Source: Apiotrichum sp. Y4204 (lineage: Eukaryota > Basidiomycota > Tremellomycetes > Trichosporonales > Trichosporonaceae). From it: a DNA stretch of 64,000 nt. The notes under the pieces were generated by a model. That model worked only from the letters and a program-made list of their open reading frames with translations, did no database searches and was not told where the DNA came from. Numbering within the stretch: the stretch's first letter is position 1; each line of letters begins with the position of its first letter. Below, piece after piece: positions 36,101 to 45,963 of the stretch. The stretch covers positions 620,001-684,000 of the forward strand of contig JAMYHL010000001.1 in NCBI GenBank assembly GCA_025531455.1, read 5' to 3'. The position numbers and the translations under genes were made by a program.

Positions 36101-36743
36101 CCGCCGGCATCTCCGCGACCTGCTCACGACGGCCGGCGCGCGCGGCGTGCCGAGCATGGCCCCGAAGCCGAGCGGCCCGCGTTCCCGTCGCCAGCGCAGC
36201 ATACACAATGTCGTCCCGGGCTACACGATTCTCATCTTCGACACGAACGTGCTCCTTTCGTCGCTCAGCCTCTTCTCGCGTGTCGTCGAGGGCGGGCAGT
36301 GGAGCGTTATCGTTCCTCTTCCGGTAATCACCGAGCTCGACGGCCTGAGCAAGAACCCTGCGCCGCTGGGCACGGAGGCGCAGGCGGCAGTCTCATACCT
36401 CGAGGCGCGCATTCGCACGCACGCACTGTGCCTCAAGATTCAGACCACACGCGGCAACTACCTCACCGACCTGCTCATCCGCGCCGAGCACCTCGACTTT
36501 GCGGACGACGCGACGCGCGAGGACCGCGCCCGGCGCACGATGGACGACATGATCCTGAGCGTGGCTGCGTTCCAGCGCGAGCACTTTGTCGACCGCACGG
36601 CGCTGCTCGGCATGCCCGAGGCGTCGGCGGGCGCGACGCGCGTGCTGCTCGTGACCTTTGACCGTAACCTGCGGCTGAAGGCGCGCGCACGGGGGATTGA
36701 CGCGGCGGACGAGCGCGAGATGGCGGCCATCCTTGGAAAGTAG
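33126..36743 (+). CDS. SMG6: SMG6/EST1A-like nonsense-mediated decay endonuclease
   Basis: Join of 33126-33253, 33307-33387 and 33425-36743; 3528 nt, 1175 aa. The N-terminus is Arg/Pro/Ser-rich and disordered. An EST1-type 14-3-3-like/TPR region covers roughly residues 290-560 (LRTAYNELKALEQSLVEMHR, KYNIPARLWQTGFHAILERL, WYAMGITEKPGEGRLHHHLA). The C-terminus (about 1000-1175) is a PIN nuclease: ILIFDTNVLLSSLSL, VITELDGLSKN, RRTMDDMILSVAAF and VTFDRNLRLKARARG. The Asp residues in the FDTN, DDM and FDRN motifs match the three catalytic Asp of human SMG6, so cleavage activity is likely. The introns are 53 and 37 nt (the second has CTAAC before AAG). Unspliced, the whole region also stays open, but splicing gives the more coherent Arg/Ser-rich protein RRRERDDSMPPPPPPRPDSR. 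Confidence 0.8.
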   Translation: MDHSPAITAGPSRLRGTPGDMLADRFVALQRKSAAVASASSSRFVDLTRLWPMLCHDSRPDAASATIRCRPRRPRAQIRAEHNAPPRGGKHEPWPTLTSRNGTRRDSELRRKNSSNDFDRGPATGSRQLYDPTLPLPSPRISQQPIPPQVPPVPPVPPVPQAYAKDERRRDPVPASRRKLFDPSAPVLPPTPPRSRRPTEDRGRRSHEVDGSGMPVKIIENTRQLTMSPPPMSRRSMTVLRRPPPGQQTPEELADRERERRRRREGSEKSSSLNSKRKDSDTRSRGSRSSEGSESFKGRGEGDSGAKALLRTAYNELKALEQSLVEMHRKMALDPEAGIAVLLDPKSEQHLQPTNDDSLAWAELVSLHKELADCHYNFLKLSLDPKNPPGLRPFPVKYNIPARLWQTGFHAILERLRFAWMSSHNPIALDLLTDFIYDAYQFYTELFEDQILSTFRTAWIEALGDLARYRMAVASSLVSEAENALTREPARIDDDDDEPVTSGASIGQEVADNWHVEDKETWRTTARDWYAMGITEKPGEGRLHHHLALLSCDVRGQEGRALYHFAKSLIASHPFETSREKVLILFDSALQVQRSTPEATAMDLFVRLHGMLFTRIELDNFATVMARFMERLEEDASLDGVSRKAGVTQVDWLLMGTVNIAAILQYGSDAGLIRKAMQEGAARRRQQPSFDTEEPETPPVDAPVDPAEDADDLDDEDAPLLAQQQLNSNTPPPPSFTLGLELAFAVLEFTFVHPFRQQGIHQVLNPYLTILLTFLATIFRQPTVGAPLLAHVPWRRLAEFVNALGVEVREETRLINPAPLPEDWTMRGMEWVTRRVYERGFWKPKVSLRSSTSGPAIPRVGERFQSEMDVLLANFDSALDISEGVVEEVDGADLTDGPVAVNERRRRRIAWAAGILAAHVDGFEIENGRVVITGPLAAAIDEAEATKAEEQRREAARLAARTPRDDPSLDLEDIEPQSEEDSDQDLGVLRDRRRHLRDLLTTAGARGVPSMAPKPSGPRSRRQRSIHNVVPGYTILIFDTNVLLSSLSLFSRVVEGGQWSVIVPLPVITELDGLSKNPAPLGTEAQAAVSYLEARIRTHALCLKIQTTRGNYLTDLLIRAEHLDFADDATREDRARRTMDDMILSVAAFQREHFVDRTALLGMPEASAGATRVLLVTFDRNLRLKARARGIDAADEREMAAILGK

Positions 36744-37586
36744 TAGCAGCTCGGCGTATCATGTTGGGCAGGCAGCCGTTAGTATTATAGTAGGAGCTGC
36801 ATGTATTTTCACAAAGATCAATCAAGCGTGGCGGGCAGGGCATGCTGGTGTTGCGCAGCATGTAGGGCAGAGTAGGACAATAGGACAGGGATCAGTGCTG
36901 GCGGTTCCCGTAGAGAGTAGTAATACCGGTATCCTCGATGCCGACCTGCGCCGTGGTCGGCGTGCACCATATCGGCACATTGGCTTGACTCATACGACAT
37001 GCTCAATTGGAGGAGTATCGGCTAGTTTCCAGATGCTACAGAGCGACTGGCAAAGGCCATAAAAGCTAAGCAATTCATCCCTCGTGGCCTGACCATGCCG
37101 AGACCCGGAGTCCCAAAGCCCGATAGATACAAGGTTATTTTCTCGTTCTGGTGTGCCGACCACCGGGCTACCAGCTACCAGAAATGTTCTAATTACGGCA
37201 CATGGTGCACATGCTCGTCGTGCATGCATCGCAGGCCGCAGGATCGCAGGATGGCTAATGTCTCGGCACATCCCCGCCCGATCATCACCTTTCCAATCAG
37301 TCACCCGCCGAATGCCTATATTCCTTAAAAAGCCGCCAAGCCGACCAGCGTGCCGTGTGTCGTTCTGGAACTGGAAATGAGGAGTCGTGGGTTGTGCTGA
37401 TGCAGATGTCCCGTGACTAGTGAACGACTAGCGAGTATATTTCTGCTTTCAACGCCATCTTCACCCCGACCTTGTCCATCACCGTCTCGTGTCCCCTCAT
37501 CGTCGTCACCTTCATTTCTCTCCATTCCCAACCCCTCACACTCCTTCACTCCTTCACTCCTTCACTACTTTCTTCGCATCGCGGCC
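36744..37586. other. Intergenic region between SMG6-like and first KNH-like gene
   Basis: These 843 bp hold the SMG6-like 3' end and the promoter of the cell-surface gene, ending in a CT-rich leader (37500-37570, repeated CACTCCTT). No RNA gene or motif was recognised. Confidence 0.5.
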
Positions 37587-38919
37587 ATGCGCGCCCTCCT
37601 GGGCCTCACACTCCTCGCCGCCGCCGGGGCAGTACCCTCCGCCCTCGAGCGGCGACAGGCCAGCAACACCAGTAGCAGTAATAGCAGTAACGGCTCGGCG
37701 CCGACGACTTTTTTCGAGAACACACCCACGCGGAGCGCAGCCATGACACCCATAACCCCGCCCGCAACACGGCCCATCTCGCGTACCGCCGTCGCGGAAA
37801 GTAGCAGCAGCACGAGCACGCGCACGACCATCACGATCATTGTCGACCGCGCGTCGTCGACCGCTGCGACGACGACGAGCACGATGCGGCTGAGTACCGA
37901 CGAGCAGATCCGGCGGGGCGCAGGCGTGTTTGATTCGCCGGCCGAGGGGGGATCCTGTGAGTATCTGTAGCTGTAAGCGGCGCGAGGCGGAGACGCGCTC
38001 GGCGTTGCGCTCATTCCCATCCCCATCACATCCCATGTCGTCTCCATCTCCACCTCTGTCCTCCACGTCCATGGTCACCCAGCACGGTGACTTTTGGCTC
38101 GGGAGCCACCGAAACCTTGTGGGATGGGTTGGATGCAGGGCCCCGAGAACGAGAACGGGAGAGTGGGCCGCGGTGGCGACGGGCAGAAAAGGGCTCATTT
38201 AGGGGCCTGGGTCTGGGTAAATGACGTCATTGTGAAAAGTCGGGGGCATGGTGTGGGGTTGGTAGGGCATGACCGAGACATGATGAAGAGATCGAGACAC
38301 CGCAGCTTTGACGGAGGGGAGCTCAAGGACGAGCACTTCTGGAGAGAGTCATCCCCGCTCGAACTCCATGAGACCACCCATCGCTTTTTTTATTCTTCTG
38401 CGCCTTGGCTAACCGGCAGGGACGACGGTCACGAACACGAACTGGGCGCGCTGGGCGCCGTTCGACATTGGCGTCGATGTGTGGCTTACGAACGGGGACC
38501 GCGGGCTGTTGCCGGAGGATACACGGCTAGCGTCGGGTGAGTGGGTGGTTGGCGGGTTGGAGTTGGGTGTGAGAGGCGGACAGAGCGTGATTCGGGAGTA
38601 GTGGAGACACGATGTGGAGAGCCTCAGTCTCGCGCGCATTGAATACTGACTGGCAGTCCCACCCGGTACCCGCGTGCTCATGACTAGCCTTCCAGAACAG
38701 TAAGTCTGAGCGCTGTTACATCTACTTACACTCAGCATCCAAGCCGGCTCGCATTACACATTATACCTCACGCCGACGGGGAACACGACGGTGCTTTCCC
38801 GCTCGAGCGAGTTTACGATCAGCACGCTCGTGAACAAGCTCTTCAACGCCGCACCGCGAACCGAATCAGGATGGTATCTCGTCGCTGGGGCAGTGGCCGG
38901 CGCGCTTCTCGCGTCCTAG
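37587..38919 (+). CDS. Secreted Kre9/KNH-like Ser/Thr-rich cell-surface protein 1
   Basis: Join of 37587-37956, 38420-38536, 38657-38699 and 38736-38919; 714 nt, 237 aa. A cleavable signal peptide is clear (MRALLGLTLLAAAGAVPSA, followed by a basic ERR), then a Ser/Thr-rich linker. The second half fits the Ig-like Kre9/KNH N-terminal domain of fungal cell-surface proteins: GSWTTVTNTNWARWAPFDIG, VDVWLTNGD, then LPEHIQAGSHYTLYLTPTG and SSEFTI. The C-terminus ends in a short hydrophobic tail (WYLVAGAVAGALLAS), consistent with a GPI-anchor signal. Proteins of this type sit at the plasma membrane or cell wall. Intron 1 is 463 nt, the longest in the window; intron 3 is 36 nt. A related gene follows at 41540. 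Confidence 0.75.
38220..38231. promoter_or_regulatory. Palindromic CRE/ATF-type site (AATGACGTCATT) in intron 1
   Basis: The 12-bp perfect palindrome contains TGACGTCA, the consensus of CREB/ATF bZIP dimers. It lies inside the 463-nt first intron of the cell-surface gene. Confidence 0.45.
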
Positions 38920-41539
38920 CGGATTCTGGCCTGGACTCGTGGCCGCTGTTTTGCTGATTTTTACTCTTTTGTCATTTCCTCTCTCTCTCGTGCCGCCTTT
39001 CTTGGATTTTAATACGGTCTTGGCAGGATGCTCATGCTCTATACTCACTCTCATTGTCATAGTAGTATCATGTACGACGTACTCTTAAGCGTCGAGGAGA
39101 CAGTTGTTTATGGCTAGCTTGCCGCAGTGACTCCCCATCATTAGTCACAGCGGGAAATTCACAGCTCACAACTCACGGCTCACTACTCACAACAACTCGC
39201 AACGGGCCTCAACTCACCAGCTCTCCAGAACGCGTCCACCGAGCAGCCTACACGTCTGTCTACAGCATGAGCATATCCGGACGTCTCAACATACAAAGGC
39301 GACGAAGAATGGGCAGAGGTCGGCATATGCTGGGGCTACATGACTTTCTCGGCCGCTCGTCTTTCGTTGCTGGGCGGGCAGGAACAGCCGGCCCCATCCC
39401 CAGCTCATGGCCGTTCTCCCACAATGGAATTCCGGTGTCCTCCTTTGGCGCTATCCGACGTTTGTGGATGGAAAGGTGGGGGATGAGCTAACGGTTATGC
39501 TGTAGACGAGGAATGGAAAGGAGGGCAGGACTCAAGAGTGCTGAACGGGCCGCGAGGTATATTCCCGTTAGCCGCAGGAAGAGAGCAAGCATAGCATGGC
39601 CGCAACGCTGTGCTATGTTCTTCTACGTGCCACGAGCGGTGCAAAGCCGCCGAGTCATGGCAGGTTATCTCGCGAAGGTTCAAGGGACGGAAGAAGCCGG
39701 GAAACCAGAGGAAATAGGGGAAACAGAAATCACAGTTGCTAAAGGAAGGGACAGCGTTGAGCCGAAACCAGGAAGAAATGGTGCTTCCGCTGTCTTATCA
39801 TTGAGACGTCCGCAAGGGCGCGAGGTGGGAGTTGGGAGGACGCAGGTTGGTAAAATGTGGCGCCATGGCCGACGGCATGTCTGGGAGACCGGGATTAGTG
39901 GCCTCGAGGAGAAGCCAATGTGAGTGTCTGTGGCTGGTCATCGTCATGATGCTCACAGTCGACAAAGACTGGTGGTAGACTGTTCACGCTCTGTCCTTCT
40001 ATGTGACGCCTCCCACTGCGAGTAGCGACGTTCGCCCTCGAGCCCTCCAACAACGAGCTCGTCGGACAAGGGTACAAAGTCCTCGTCACAGCTTTGAGTG
40101 CTGCTATTCCTGTTGAAATGAGAGTCAGAACACGTACCTCACCTCGTGCAGGTACGTGTGCCTCAGTCTCGAGCGAGGGCCCGGCCGGAGTAGGCAGGCG
40201 GGCAGGATAGCTCTTGGTTCCCTCTCCTCTTAGCTGGCTAAAACCTCTCACAGTTGAAACAGTCCGAGCGTCAGCAGTTAGGCAGCCCGGTAGCGTTACG
40301 CCTTGGGTTCCAGTTCTTTGATATTGTACTCTCAAGAATCCATTGTATGGTGTGCCGCGCTGCAAACTCGAACCCGAGTCCCGACCCTGTCGTCGATCGC
40401 AGGCCCTGTACAGAGGCATGAGACTGGTTGGGGGCGTGTCAGAAGTTTGTAGTTCGGTGGCGCCATGAGCTTTGACAGAAACCAGAAACCCAGAAACCCA
40501 AAGACCAGCGGCAAATGTGAATCCGGTAATAAAGACTTGCAGGCCGACTCGCGCTGGATGTGAACTTTTGGCACATAGGGCTGCAAGAGTGCCTCTGGCC
40601 CTACGGCACCTTGACAGCCGTTGAAGCTTGGAGGAGTGAGGTACCTCCTCGGAAGCCGTTAAAGCTTGAAGGAGGTGAGGTCATGAAGTCATGAGGCAGT
40701 GATCAGTAAATGTGGCGCCACGGCACACGGCGTTGAGGAGAGCAGCGCCCACCTGGCGGTTTGGGGACCTGGGACATGGAACATGGGACTCTCCCTGTGG
40801 CCTCTGCATGCTCTGCACCCGCCGTCGGGGATGTTTCAGTGCACAAGTGTGCTCGTGCGCAGATGAACGATAAACATGACATGTCGAGCTTTATACGGAC
40901 GGCTGGAGCTGCGCCAGCTGACACATTACAAAGGCGTTTCCAAAAGAGGCGTGCATCCGTTGCGGGGGCGTGCGCCTGTGCGCCGATGTCTCGTGTATCG
41001 AGTTCCATGCGAGCTTCTTATAAGGTCCAGTGGGTGAGCACGAAGGAGAATAGGCAACGGAAATGGGGTTGATTGGCATGAGACACACAGAGTCGATGGG
41101 CAGGAGACAGAGCAATGAAAGAATGGCGTTTTGCGTTTTACAAGGGGTGAGCGGCGGATTGACAGTGGACAGAAAGCGAAACAGCTGATGACGTGAAGAA
41201 GCCAGCCCTTGTACCATGTTCCATCACCGTTACGGCCTTCGCACGCCGACGACCCCGGAGGGAGCTGCAAGAGCGCGGCCTAGGGGGAAGCGAATGAAGC
41301 AGAGCACGAGGGAGGAGACGACGGGAAGAAGGCTGTACGCCTTCATCATTCTTTGCCCGACGCAGTCCTCGGACGAGTACATAACTCGTGACCTCGTCGT
41401 TCTCGGCGTGGTTTCCTCATCCTCCTGGCCTACATTGCCACCAAACGGAACAGTACAAGTGGTCGACCCCCGAGTTCTCCACCTCCCTGCTCTTCCACCC
41501 CCCCCCTGCAATCCCCAATCCATCCCTTCCACCGCCGCA
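38920..41539. other. 2.6-kb intergenic region between the two KNH-like genes
   Basis: I see no supported gene. Open frames at 39267-39491 and 39513-39923 (plus) and 39895-40419 (minus) lack GC3 bias and known motifs. The region carries an imperfect direct repeat (40617-40681) and a 16-mer shared with the 27-kb region (40802-40817). The last part must contain the promoter of the second KNH-like gene. Confidence 0.5.
40617..40681. repeat. Imperfect direct repeat, ~26-bp unit, 38-bp spacing
   Basis: Unit 1 (40617-40642) and unit 2 (40655-40681) share GCCGTT-AAGCTTG--GGAG-TGAGGT with a few substitutions and one extra G in the second. Confidence 0.75.
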
Positions 41540-42299
41540 ATGCTCCCCGCCATCCTCCTCGCCGCCCTCTGCGGCACCTCGTTCGCCTCCCCAGCCCCCG
41601 CCCCCGTCCCCGAGGACCCCGAGCCCGTGCCGTCCACGGTACCCGCGTACATGACCTCAACCTACATCCACTACCCGGCCGCGAGCAATTGGTGTGGGTA
41701 CCGGAGGGGAGGGGGGATGATCGCTGCTGATGGCGTTTGTGCGCTGATAGCTGGTTGCTGATTGTTTTCGTAACATGATCTCCCCCGCGTTATTATTATT
41801 CTCTTATTGTCGCTTACCCCAGGGACGCTCGGCGTTACGAACCAGGTGACCTGGCAGTGGGCGTCGGAGGTTGTGGATCTGCGCATCGTGCTCTCAAACA
41901 ACAGGACGAGCATGATGGCGCATACCGAGTCGCAGCTCGTCGCGAGTAGTGGGTGAGAACAGTGGGACGCGGTGCTGATTGAAGCCCCTGCAAACTCGTT
42001 CTCCTTTACGACAAAGGTGCTTGTCGGACCTGTTGCTGGCACCGGATACCAGCTCACGCTGTGCGGCGCAAAGTCTAATCGTGAGTGCTATCTGGGTAAC
42101 ACCTCGCTTCCTGACCCAGTCGGCACCATCACTCACTCCAGTCGTGTACGCCGTCTCGGACCCGTTTGAGATCAAGCCGATGGGCTCGGATCCCGACCCG
42201 CCAAAGCCGTACCGCGTCCATTCGGGGGTGGTGGGAGTGAGCGCGCGTCCGGGATGGGTGTTGCTCGCCGTCCTCGTTGCCGTCCTCGCCTTGCGGTAG
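41540..42299 (+). CDS. Secreted Kre9/KNH-like cell-surface protein 2
   Basis: Join of 41540-41693, 41823-41948, 41985-42080 and 42142-42299; 534 nt, 177 aa. It opens with a signal peptide (MLPAILLAALCGTSFASPAP) and a Pro-rich spacer. The single Ig-like Kre9/KNH-type domain follows: ASNWWTLGVTNQVTWQWAS, VDLRIVLSNNRT with an N-glycosylation sequon, VAGTGYQLTLCGA, SDPFEIKP. A hydrophobic C-terminal tail (PGWVLLAVLVAVLALR) suggests a GPI signal or membrane anchor. Intron 1 splits a Trp codon after its first base, exactly as in the upstream paralogue at 37587, so the two genes are probably an old duplication. The stop at 42299 faces the dehydrogenase gene. Confidence 0.75.
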
Positions 42300-42528
42300 A
42301 CGAGAAAAGGTCAGAGTTAAGTACCCACCGCATCAGTGTTTTTATAGTATGCCCAGACGAGCATAGCACGCAGGCGTGGTATGGTCAGTACAGGTCAATG
42401 TGCACACATCCACACCGCTGGGCGTTCCGCATTTCATCCCTGTCTCCGTCATAGTAGAACGTACAAGCACGACATGTATATGAGAACAACTGCCACTTCC
42501 CTCTCCGTCTGTGTACAACCATCTCCGT

Positions 42529-44399
42529 CTAGCCCTTGGTGAGGTCGATGCCGCATGGAAGCCACAGGCGCGCAAGGCTGTCGTCAGTAGGGACACCGCG
42601 CTTTGACAAACCTTGAATCATCATCGTCCTCCCACCCATTACTCATCCCCTGCTCAAACAAGCCCTGCACGACCTGGAGCATCGGCACAGGCGCGCCAAC
42701 ACTCTGTGCTTCAGCCATGACAATCCCGATATCCTTATTGAGGATCTTGACCATTGCGCTTGCCGGCCGTCTCAGCCCAGCAAGCATGTTTCCGCCGCGG
42801 TGCCACATCATCCACGTCTGCGCCGGCCCGCGAAGAAGCAGCCTTCGCGTCTCGGCGAGCGGGAGTCCCAGACTCTGCGCAAGCACGAGCGCCTCGGCCG
42901 AACAGAGCAAAAACGCAGCAGCCTGGTGCTGGTTGAGCATCTTGACGCCCATCCCGCTCCCGACACCGGGGAGGGACACGAGATTGTGTGTGTTGCCCCT
43001 CCCGCACGCGAGCTTCTGGAGGACATACACCGCCCTCCCCGCTGCTTCCGGGGAACACGCCTCCAGCCCGCCTGCCAGAATGGTGAGGTCGCCGCTTGCC
43101 GCCCGCGGCGTGCTCCCCGACACGGGCGCGTCGACTAGGCGCACGTCCGGCCGCACTTCCACCAGCCTCTCGGCCAGCGCAGTCGCGTCGGACGGCGCGG
43201 CGGTGATCATCAGCAGGACGACCGCGTCCCGGGCCAGTGCCTGCGCGGCGCCCTCGTCAAAGAGGACGTGGGATGCCTGTGCGGCGGTCATCACCATCAG
43301 GATTAGAATGTCGGCTCCCTCGGCGCATGCGGCGGGAGAAGATGCCGTCGTCCCGCCCCCCGCCGCAAATGCCTCCATTGCAGGCGCGTGTACGTCGTAC
43401 CCCACGACATCTACCGATGCGCGGAGGACTGCCGTCAGAGAACTGAGAATGAGAGGAAAGAGGATGAGACGCACCATTCGCCATGCCCAGGCCCATCGCG
43501 CCGAGGCCAATGACGCCCACGCGTTTCGGCACGATGGGGGCAGGGAGCGACACGTCCATTTCGGCACTCTTGGCTGGAGCGTGCTGCGGCGGCTTGTCCG
43601 TGAACACCTGCGCACTGGATCCGGTGGAGTCCACTCCGGAGTCACAAGCAGCCGCAAAGCGACCCGCGGCGGCGGTGCTCATCGGCGTATCTACGCCCTT
43701 CTCGCCCGCGGCCTCAAGGAACTTATTCTAGAGTCAGAAATGCGGGAAACGGGGACGTACCAGCGCGTCCTGCGCCTCGGCGAAGGTCTGTCCCGGCGCC
43801 GCAGTTTCACCGCCTCCGAGCTGAAGCATCACCGGCACAAGGTTGCGGAGCACCCTTCCGTAAGCACTGTCGACGCCCTGCTCCTACCCACCAAGAGGAT
43901 CCCGCCGCGGTGCCGATCGCGCGGCAGAACAAGTCGCCGCGCACGCCGAGCGCAGCGCAGAGCCCGGCCCCCTCGCTTGTCGTCAGCTACACCCTTTATC
44001 CAGTTCTCACGCAGCAACAGCCGTGTGCATCGCAAGGAGGCCCTCCTCGACGATCCGGAATCTGGCCGCTGCGAGGAGTTGAGGGCCGAAATACGGGATC
44101 TGGGAATTGGCGACGGCGAGACGTCCATCAGGCGCGAGATGGCCCGAGCACGCGGCGCGCGGGCGGAGCGCAGCGAGGCGCGGGATCGGGTCCGGCTTGT
44201 CGTCTGTCCCGTCGCCTGGGGGCAGGTGGAGGAAGAGGAGCGCGGAGGCGGCGCGCGGGCCGAGCGCGGACACGGCGGAGGATACGGCGGAGAATGTCGC
44301 GTCGGCGGGGGCGATGAGCGCCACGGGCCGCGGTGAGTGAGGGGCCTCGCCGAGAGGCACGAGCTGGTAGCCTAGTTCCAGGCGGTCGAGGATGTCCAT
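42529..44399 (-). CDS. Tandem 3-hydroxyisobutyrate-dehydrogenase-like protein, N-terminal half degenerate
   Basis: Complement join of 44011-44399, 43892-43975, 43761-43854, 43475-43727, 42612-43428 and 42529-42577; 1686 nt, 561 aa. The C-terminal half (about 255-561) is a complete beta-hydroxyacid dehydrogenase: Rossmann GVIGLGAMGLGMAN (GLGAMG 263-268), substrate motif DAPVSGS near 373, and the catalytic-lysine region GVGSGMGVKML (K436). Its helical C-domain contains AQTWMMWHRGGNMLAG and KILNKDIGIVMAEA. The N-terminal half (1-250) keeps only the later part of a second such unit: an AEGAGLCAALGV segment followed by AAGSSWVLRNLVPVML and AQDALNKFLEAA. It has no GxGxxG and no catalytic Lys. Such enzymes oxidise 3-hydroxy acids with NAD(P); the substrate here is unknown. 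Introns are 35, 37, 33, 46 and 34 nt; the last uses a GTTTGT donor. Confidence 0.8.
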
Positions 44400-45214
44400 C
44401 GTGTATTGGGGGGTGGGCGATGGGATAGTCCTCGCTGGCTCATGTATCTGCGTAGTGGTCGTTCATGCTGTTGCCGGAATCGGTTGTGAGAACGAGCCAT
44501 GACGTGAGCGGACGAGATATGCGGGCCAGTGGGACATTGTCAAGGGGCCGATGCTGAGGAGATGGGATGAGAAGATGGGTCAGATGGGTCAGATGTCCAG
44601 AGGGGGTCGGCTACGGCGATGAGAGGCATGCTCATAGGCTGTTCAGTGCTTACGAGCTATACGTAGAAATGCAAACCTCGCCTTCTCGGGACAGAACGAC
44701 TCCCACCAAAGGTCTCCCGCCACGAAGGAGCGACTGCCCACCCAAGGCAAGTTCAGAAATAGAAATATGGACAAGGAGCAGCGACAGCTCCCTGCTCCCA
44801 TCTGTCTTTGGGCATCTCTTGAAATCTTGAGGTGTTGTGCTCGACGTCTGTGAGGTCCTCGATCCTCGATCCTCGACAACGCTCGGACAGTGTGGCACCG
44901 CCATTCTCCCAGACTCTCCATCTCCCTTCTGTCCACCATTCATCCAGTCACAGTTGCCGCACACCATCATTTCACAAGCAAAACCTTCTGAGACCCAGAC
45001 TCCCTCACGTACAATAAATCCATCAACTGTTACATGTCACATGCATACAGTTCGCGCTCTTCTGGGCCCTCCTGGGCAAGGCGGGCGGCTGAGATGCGAT
45101 CTTCAGTCCAGAGCAGCAGGTCACGTGACACCACAACCCCCAGGACATACACAAACCCCCACCCCCCTACCTCGAAACACCCAAGACTTCATCACCACAC
45201 TCTCCACCGTCCCA
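44400..45214. promoter_or_regulatory. Divergent promoter region of the dehydrogenase and SOM1
   Basis: 815 bp between divergent start codons. I see no gene, repeat or named site; AT content is higher near SOM1. Confidence 0.45.
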
Positions 45215-45830
45215 ATGTCCTCCGATCCCAGCCCATCAAGCGCAAGCGTGTACGCCCAGGCCGGGCGCGACGTCGCGGCCGCGACCGCCCCGCCGAAACC
45301 CGCCCCAAAGCAGCGGATATCCCTCGCCACGAGCAACCCCGACTTGTCGCCGTGCAGCCTCTTCGCGATTAGGCAGTACGAGTGTGTCGCGACGGACACG
45401 ATTCGGTGTTGGCCCCTGGAGCGCATTTTCCGGCAGTGAGTGTAGCAGCGGACATGGGTGGTACATGCTGAGCTCAATATTAATACTCTTTCGAGCTCGG
45501 CTGCTCTGCACTCCCTGGTTGACTCCAGATGTGGCCGCGGCCCGGCGTACGAGGTCACCAACCACCTTGTCCAGCAGGGCAGCGACGGGCGCGATGGCAA
45601 GCCGGCCGTTGTGCCGGTGGTAGATCCGACGTTTATGTGAGTCGCGGAACGCAAAGCGGAGAGTGGAGAGTGGAGAGTGGAGAGTGTGGTAGTGCTGGTA
45701 GCTTGATGCGTGTGCTGACACTTTATCACCATTATCGATATCGCGATACGAATACCTTTGCTTCGTCTGTGGCTTGTTTCTCAGCGCAAACCCGCCGCAC
45801 GGGACTTCATGGGGCGATACGGAGAGGTAG
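45215..45830 (+). CDS. SOM1: SOM1, inner-membrane peptidase complex subunit (twin CX9C)
   Basis: Join of 45215-45435, 45529-45636 and 45785-45830; 375 nt, 124 aa. The core is a twin CX9C motif: CSLFAIRQYEC, seven residues, then CWPLERIFRQC, followed by YEVTNHL. This is the spacing and sequence pattern I know from Som1, the small intermembrane-space partner of the mitochondrial IMP protease, which removes sorting signals. Twin CX9C proteins are normally folded by the Mia40 pathway. The protein is longer than the 74-aa yeast one, with a Ser/Pro/Ala N-terminus and a C-terminal extension ending SWGDTER. The second intron carries GAGAGTG tandem units. Confidence 0.78.
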
Positions 45831-45963
45831 ATGGTAGACCCCAGCGTAGATGTAGCATCATGTATAATCACGCCGTTCCCTCGCCCTTGCTCTCCACTCG
45901 CACTCGCACAGGTAGTCACACTCATCACTGCTACTCCATTTTGCATTTCCAGTACTGCTCTCA

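Noticed and set aside
33126..36743. Intronless SMG6-like model
   Set aside because: The two candidate introns have an excellent branch/acceptor (CTAAC...AAG) or ACGCCCAG end, and splicing yields a more typical Arg/Ser-rich N-terminus; chance openness of the frame is plausible in GC-rich DNA.
38279..38290. Possible C/D snoRNA C box (ATGATGA) in the long intron
   Set aside because: No CTGA D box at a suitable distance and no terminal stem.
40360..40400. tRNA-like GTTCGAG on the minus strand
   Set aside because: The arms do not pair and the B-box lacks its final C; no cloverleaf can be drawn.
39267..40419. Three frames (39267-39491, 39513-39923 plus; 39895-40419 minus)
   Set aside because: Low codon bias, no known motif, no consistent joining; kept as non-coding, though a fast-evolving small gene cannot be excluded.
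42603..44336. 577-codon plus-strand frame
   Set aside because: Antisense to the dehydrogenase gene, whose spliced product has clear family motifs.
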